Source of the DNA: Sulfuricurvum sp.
GTDB taxonomy: Bacteria > Campylobacterota > Campylobacteria > Campylobacterales > Sulfurimonadaceae
Length of the DNA stretch: 64,000 nt
Assembly: GCA_028718525.1 (NCBI GenBank)
Contig: JAQULP010000007.1
Location: forward strand, 1 to 64,000
Direction of reading: 5' to 3'
How positions within the stretch are numbered: the first letter of the stretch is position 1; every line of letters begins with the position of its first letter. Made by a program: the position numbers and the translations under genes. Positions 62,118-64,000 of the stretch are shown here, in pieces. The notes beneath the pieces are model-generated. The model saw only the letters and a program-made list of their open reading frames with translations, was not told the DNA's origin and ran no database searches.

Positions 62118-62854
62118 TTGACGATCAAGCCCGACTGGCCGTCTTGATCGACGCGGACAACTCTCAACCCTCCATTATCGCAGGATTGATGGATGAAATT
62201 GCGGCACAAGGGATCGCCAGTGTCAAACGTATTTACGGCGATTGGACCGATACAAAACTCAAAGGGTGGAAAAACGTCCTTCTGGAACACGGACTCCATC
62301 CGATGCAGCAGTTTGCGTATACTACCGGTAAAAATGCGACCGACAGTGCTATGATTATCGATGCGATGGACCTTTTGTATACGAAAAATTTTGACGGCTT
62401 TTGCATTGTCTCCAGTGACAGCGATTTTACCCGTTTAGCGAGCCGAATCCGTGAATCGGGGATCAAAGTATACGGATTCGGGGAACAAAAAACACCTAAA
62501 GCGTTTATCGGTGTTTGCGATAAATTTATTTATACCGAGAATCTTCGCCGCGACGCAAACCATAAAGAGGCTGCCGCAGTAAAAATCAAACCGGATAATA
62601 AAGCCCTTTTGGCGCTGGTCCGCAATGCGGTGGAAGATACGACAAACGAAGCGGGATGGTCCTATCTCGGTTCTATAGGGCAAAATTTGATCAACAAGTC
62701 ACCCGAATTTGACCCCCGAAGTTACGGCTTCAAAAAACTCCTTGACCTGATTGAGAGCTTAGGGGAATTCGAATTTAAATATTCTGATCCCCTTTCGGGA
62801 TCGCAGGCGGTACACGTCCGGCTGAAACGGAGAAAAAGGAGCTACGAAAAATGA
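62114..62854 (+). CDS. NYN-domain RNase-like protein with LOTUS/OST-HTH domain
   Basis: NYN (PIN-like) domains cut RNA. Acidic residues typical of the active site are at D13/D15 in LIDADNSQ, D77 and D83 in NATDSAMIIDAM, and D102/D104 in SSDSDFTRL. The C-terminal part (about 160-240) is the OST-HTH/LOTUS type (KALLALVRNAVEDTTNEAGWSYLGSIGQNL). At 246 residues it matches LabA-like NYN-LOTUS proteins, whose RNA targets are mostly unknown. It sits between a TPR protein and a Nif3-like protein, overlapping both. Confidence 0.88.
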   Translation: MIDDQARLAVLIDADNSQPSIIAGLMDEIAAQGIASVKRIYGDWTDTKLKGWKNVLLEHGLHPMQQFAYTTGKNATDSAMIIDAMDLLYTKNFDGFCIVSSDSDFTRLASRIRESGIKVYGFGEQKTPKAFIGVCDKFIYTENLRRDANHKEAAAVKIKPDNKALLALVRNAVEDTTNEAGWSYLGSIGQNLINKSPEFDPRSYGFKKLLDLIESLGEFEFKYSDPLSGSQAVHVRLKRRKRSYEK

Positions 62855-63573
62855 CGGTAAAAGAGATTTACACTTACCTGGATTCCCTTTCCCCTTTTGC
62901 CATGCAAGAGGGGTGGGATAACTCGGGATTACTGGTAGGAGACTTTTCACAAGAGATTGAGACGGTTGTATTAAGCATCGATATCGATGAAGAATTGGTA
63001 GAAGAGCTGCCGGACAATACCCTTCTTATTACCCATCATCCTCTTATTTTCGGCGGCCTCAAACAGCTTCAGTTCAATCAATATCCCGCAAAAATCATTG
63101 CCCCCATGATTCGAAAAAATATTGCCAATATCGCAATGCATACCAATTTCGACCAGACCCATTTAAACGACTATGTCGCAACCGAAATTTTGGGCTACCC
63201 CATCATCGCCAAAGAGGGGTTTGTCGCTTACCTCGGGATTGATGAACCGTATGACGCATTTGCCGATAAAATTAAAAAAACGCTGAAGCTTCCCCATACC
63301 CGCGGGGTAAAATGTCATGAACACATCCGGACGTGTGCTTTGGTTACCGGTTCGGGCGCATCATTGATGCGCGGTATCGAAGCGGATTGTTTTTTAACCG
63401 GTGATATCAAATATCATGATGCCATGGAGGCTAAATCGTTGGGAATATCGATGATCGATATCGGGCATTACGAAAGCGAGTGCTATTTTGGTGAGGTTTT
63501 AGGGGGGTATTTGGAAAAATTAGGATTGAGTGTTATAATTTCACCATCAAAAAACCCCTTCACCTATCTTTGA
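62851..63573 (+). CDS. Nif3-like dinuclear metal-centre protein
   Basis: The NIF3/YbgI family forms hexameric rings with two metals per subunit; its activity is debated (GTP cyclohydrolase IB-type fold). Metal-binding residues are in LLITHHPLIFGGL (H62, H63), HTNFDQTHLND and the late DIGHYESE. 240 residues. It overlaps the NYN gene by four bases and precedes the HP0958-like gene, the same order as HP0959-HP0958 in Helicobacter pylori as I recall it. Confidence 0.92.
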   Translation: MTVKEIYTYLDSLSPFAMQEGWDNSGLLVGDFSQEIETVVLSIDIDEELVEELPDNTLLITHHPLIFGGLKQLQFNQYPAKIIAPMIRKNIANIAMHTNFDQTHLNDYVATEILGYPIIAKEGFVAYLGIDEPYDAFADKIKKTLKLPHTRGVKCHEHIRTCALVTGSGASLMRGIEADCFLTGDIKYHDAMEAKSLGISMIDIGHYESECYFGEVLGGYLEKLGLSVIISPSKNPFTYL

Positions 63574-63612
63574 GCTTGAATTAGGTAATTGTGTAACTCC
63601 AAAAGGAACCGT

Positions 63613-64000
63613 ATGAACAAACACCTTGAACAATTAATTGAACTTTCAATGGTCGACAAAGACATCGACGCATTCGAACCGCAAATCGAAGAGGCGAATC
63701 TTCAGTATGATGCTCTTTTGGCAACCAAAAACAGTATTATCAATGAGATTAGCGCTTTAAAACAAGAGATCAAAGACGAGCAGCTAAAGAAGCATAAAAA
63801 CGAGCTCCATTTAGCGGAGCTTTCGGCAAAACTTGATGAAAACGGCCGTAAAAGCGCTGAGGTTAAAACCGAACGTGAAATGAAATCGCTTCAACTTGAA
63901 GAGGAGATTGCCAAAGAGCAAGTGAGCTTTGCCAATGAAGAGATTGAGCGTCTCGAAAAATTGATCGATCACAAACAAAGCAAAATCGATGAACTTGAAA
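63613..64000 (+). CDS. HP0958-like coiled-coil zinc-ribbon protein (partial)
   Basis: The ATG at 63613 (AAAAGGA upstream) opens a frame that runs past the window edge. The 129 visible residues are a long charged coiled coil (MNKHLEQLIELSMVDKDIDAFEP at the start, then repeating Glu/Lys heptads). This matches HP0958, a RpoN chaperone and flagellin messenger binding protein; its C-terminal zinc ribbon would be to the right. It adds a further flagellar gene to the window. Confidence 0.75.
   Translation, partial: MNKHLEQLIELSMVDKDIDAFEPQIEEANLQYDALLATKNSIINEISALKQEIKDEQLKKHKNELHLAELSAKLDENGRKSAEVKTEREMKSLQLEEEIAKEQVSFANEEIERLEKLIDHKQSKIDELE

Noticed and set aside
1-64000. tRNA, rRNA, CRISPR array, insertion sequence or prophage
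   Set aside because: I read all gaps larger than about 60 bases and saw no cloverleaf, repeat-spacer array, transposase or integrase. Very short or degenerate elements could be missed by eye.

Overview
The window looks like chromosomal DNA of a sulfur-oxidising member of the Campylobacterota (former Epsilonproteobacteria), closest in flavour to Sulfuricurvum or Sulfurimonas. This rests on a soxXYZAB cluster, an HsrA/CosR-type response regulator, an aminofutalosine-type (menaquinone) hydrolase, a Campylobacter-like order of flagellar genes, and moderate GC content (about 43% in one hand-counted line). The genus is inferred. I see no rRNA or tRNA gene, CRISPR array, insertion sequence or integrase.

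Layout. 1-1283: the end of an aerotolerance (Bat) operon whose last gene looks eroded. 1285-9238: tyrA, bamA, a DUF808 membrane protein, a Ppx/GppA phosphatase, a ferredoxin, and a histidine kinase with an HsrA/CosR-like regulator. 9458-13201: envelope proteins (three LPP20-type, one CsgG-like, one OmpA-like). 13263-16159: folB, plsY, nadA, nadC. 16160-20294: a structured or short-ORF spacer, flhB, and a Cache sensor/regulator/kinase trio. 20295-28185: soxXYZAB followed by a porin and three periplasmic accessory proteins (MBL-fold, DsrE-like, DUF302). 28255-33626: a PhnD-PAS-GGDEF protein, a DHH phosphoesterase, an M23 peptidase and lpxC. 33619-41627: tsaB-like, thrB, ylxR, infB, rbfA, rimP, ribD, ubiE/menG, xseA. 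41628-44735: a very AT-rich accessory island followed by a hicAB toxin-antitoxin pair. 44740-46820: sppA and the futalosine-type hydrolase. 46927-49203: a CheY/CheC/GGDEF module. 49280-55535: aroQ, folK, flhF, flhG, a small membrane protein, fliA, fliM, fliY. 55538-64000: a LOG-type protein, mnmA, mtgA, a TRIC-type membrane protein, a gamma-carbonic-anhydrase-like protein, ppk1, a TPR protein, an NYN-LOTUS protein, a Nif3-like protein and the start of an HP0958-like zinc-ribbon protein.

How the genes work together. SoxXA, SoxYZ and SoxB form the core thiosulfate-oxidising system without SoxCD. The porin, MBL, DsrE-like and DUF302 genes behind them form a plausible periplasmic sulfur-handling set, and the two-component trio just upstream is a candidate regulator. 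Flagellar genes occur at two places (flhB; flhF-flhG-fliA-fliM-fliY), with a third link through the HP0958-like gene at the right edge. Two diguanylate cyclases with intact active and inhibitory sites add c-di-GMP control.

The most unusual object is the 685-residue protein at 41675-43732: an N-terminal cold-shock-type OB domain, a central PD-(D/E)XK nuclease signature and a C-terminal cysteine-rich knuckle. It is carried with a small membrane-anchored coiled-coil protein in AT-rich DNA bounded by near-identical 14-base repeats and followed by hicAB. It is a good candidate for an undescribed nuclease or defence module. A second notable point is an HsrA/CosR orthologue, known as an orphan regulator in Helicobacter and Campylobacter, that here keeps its phospho-acceptor and sits next to a kinase.
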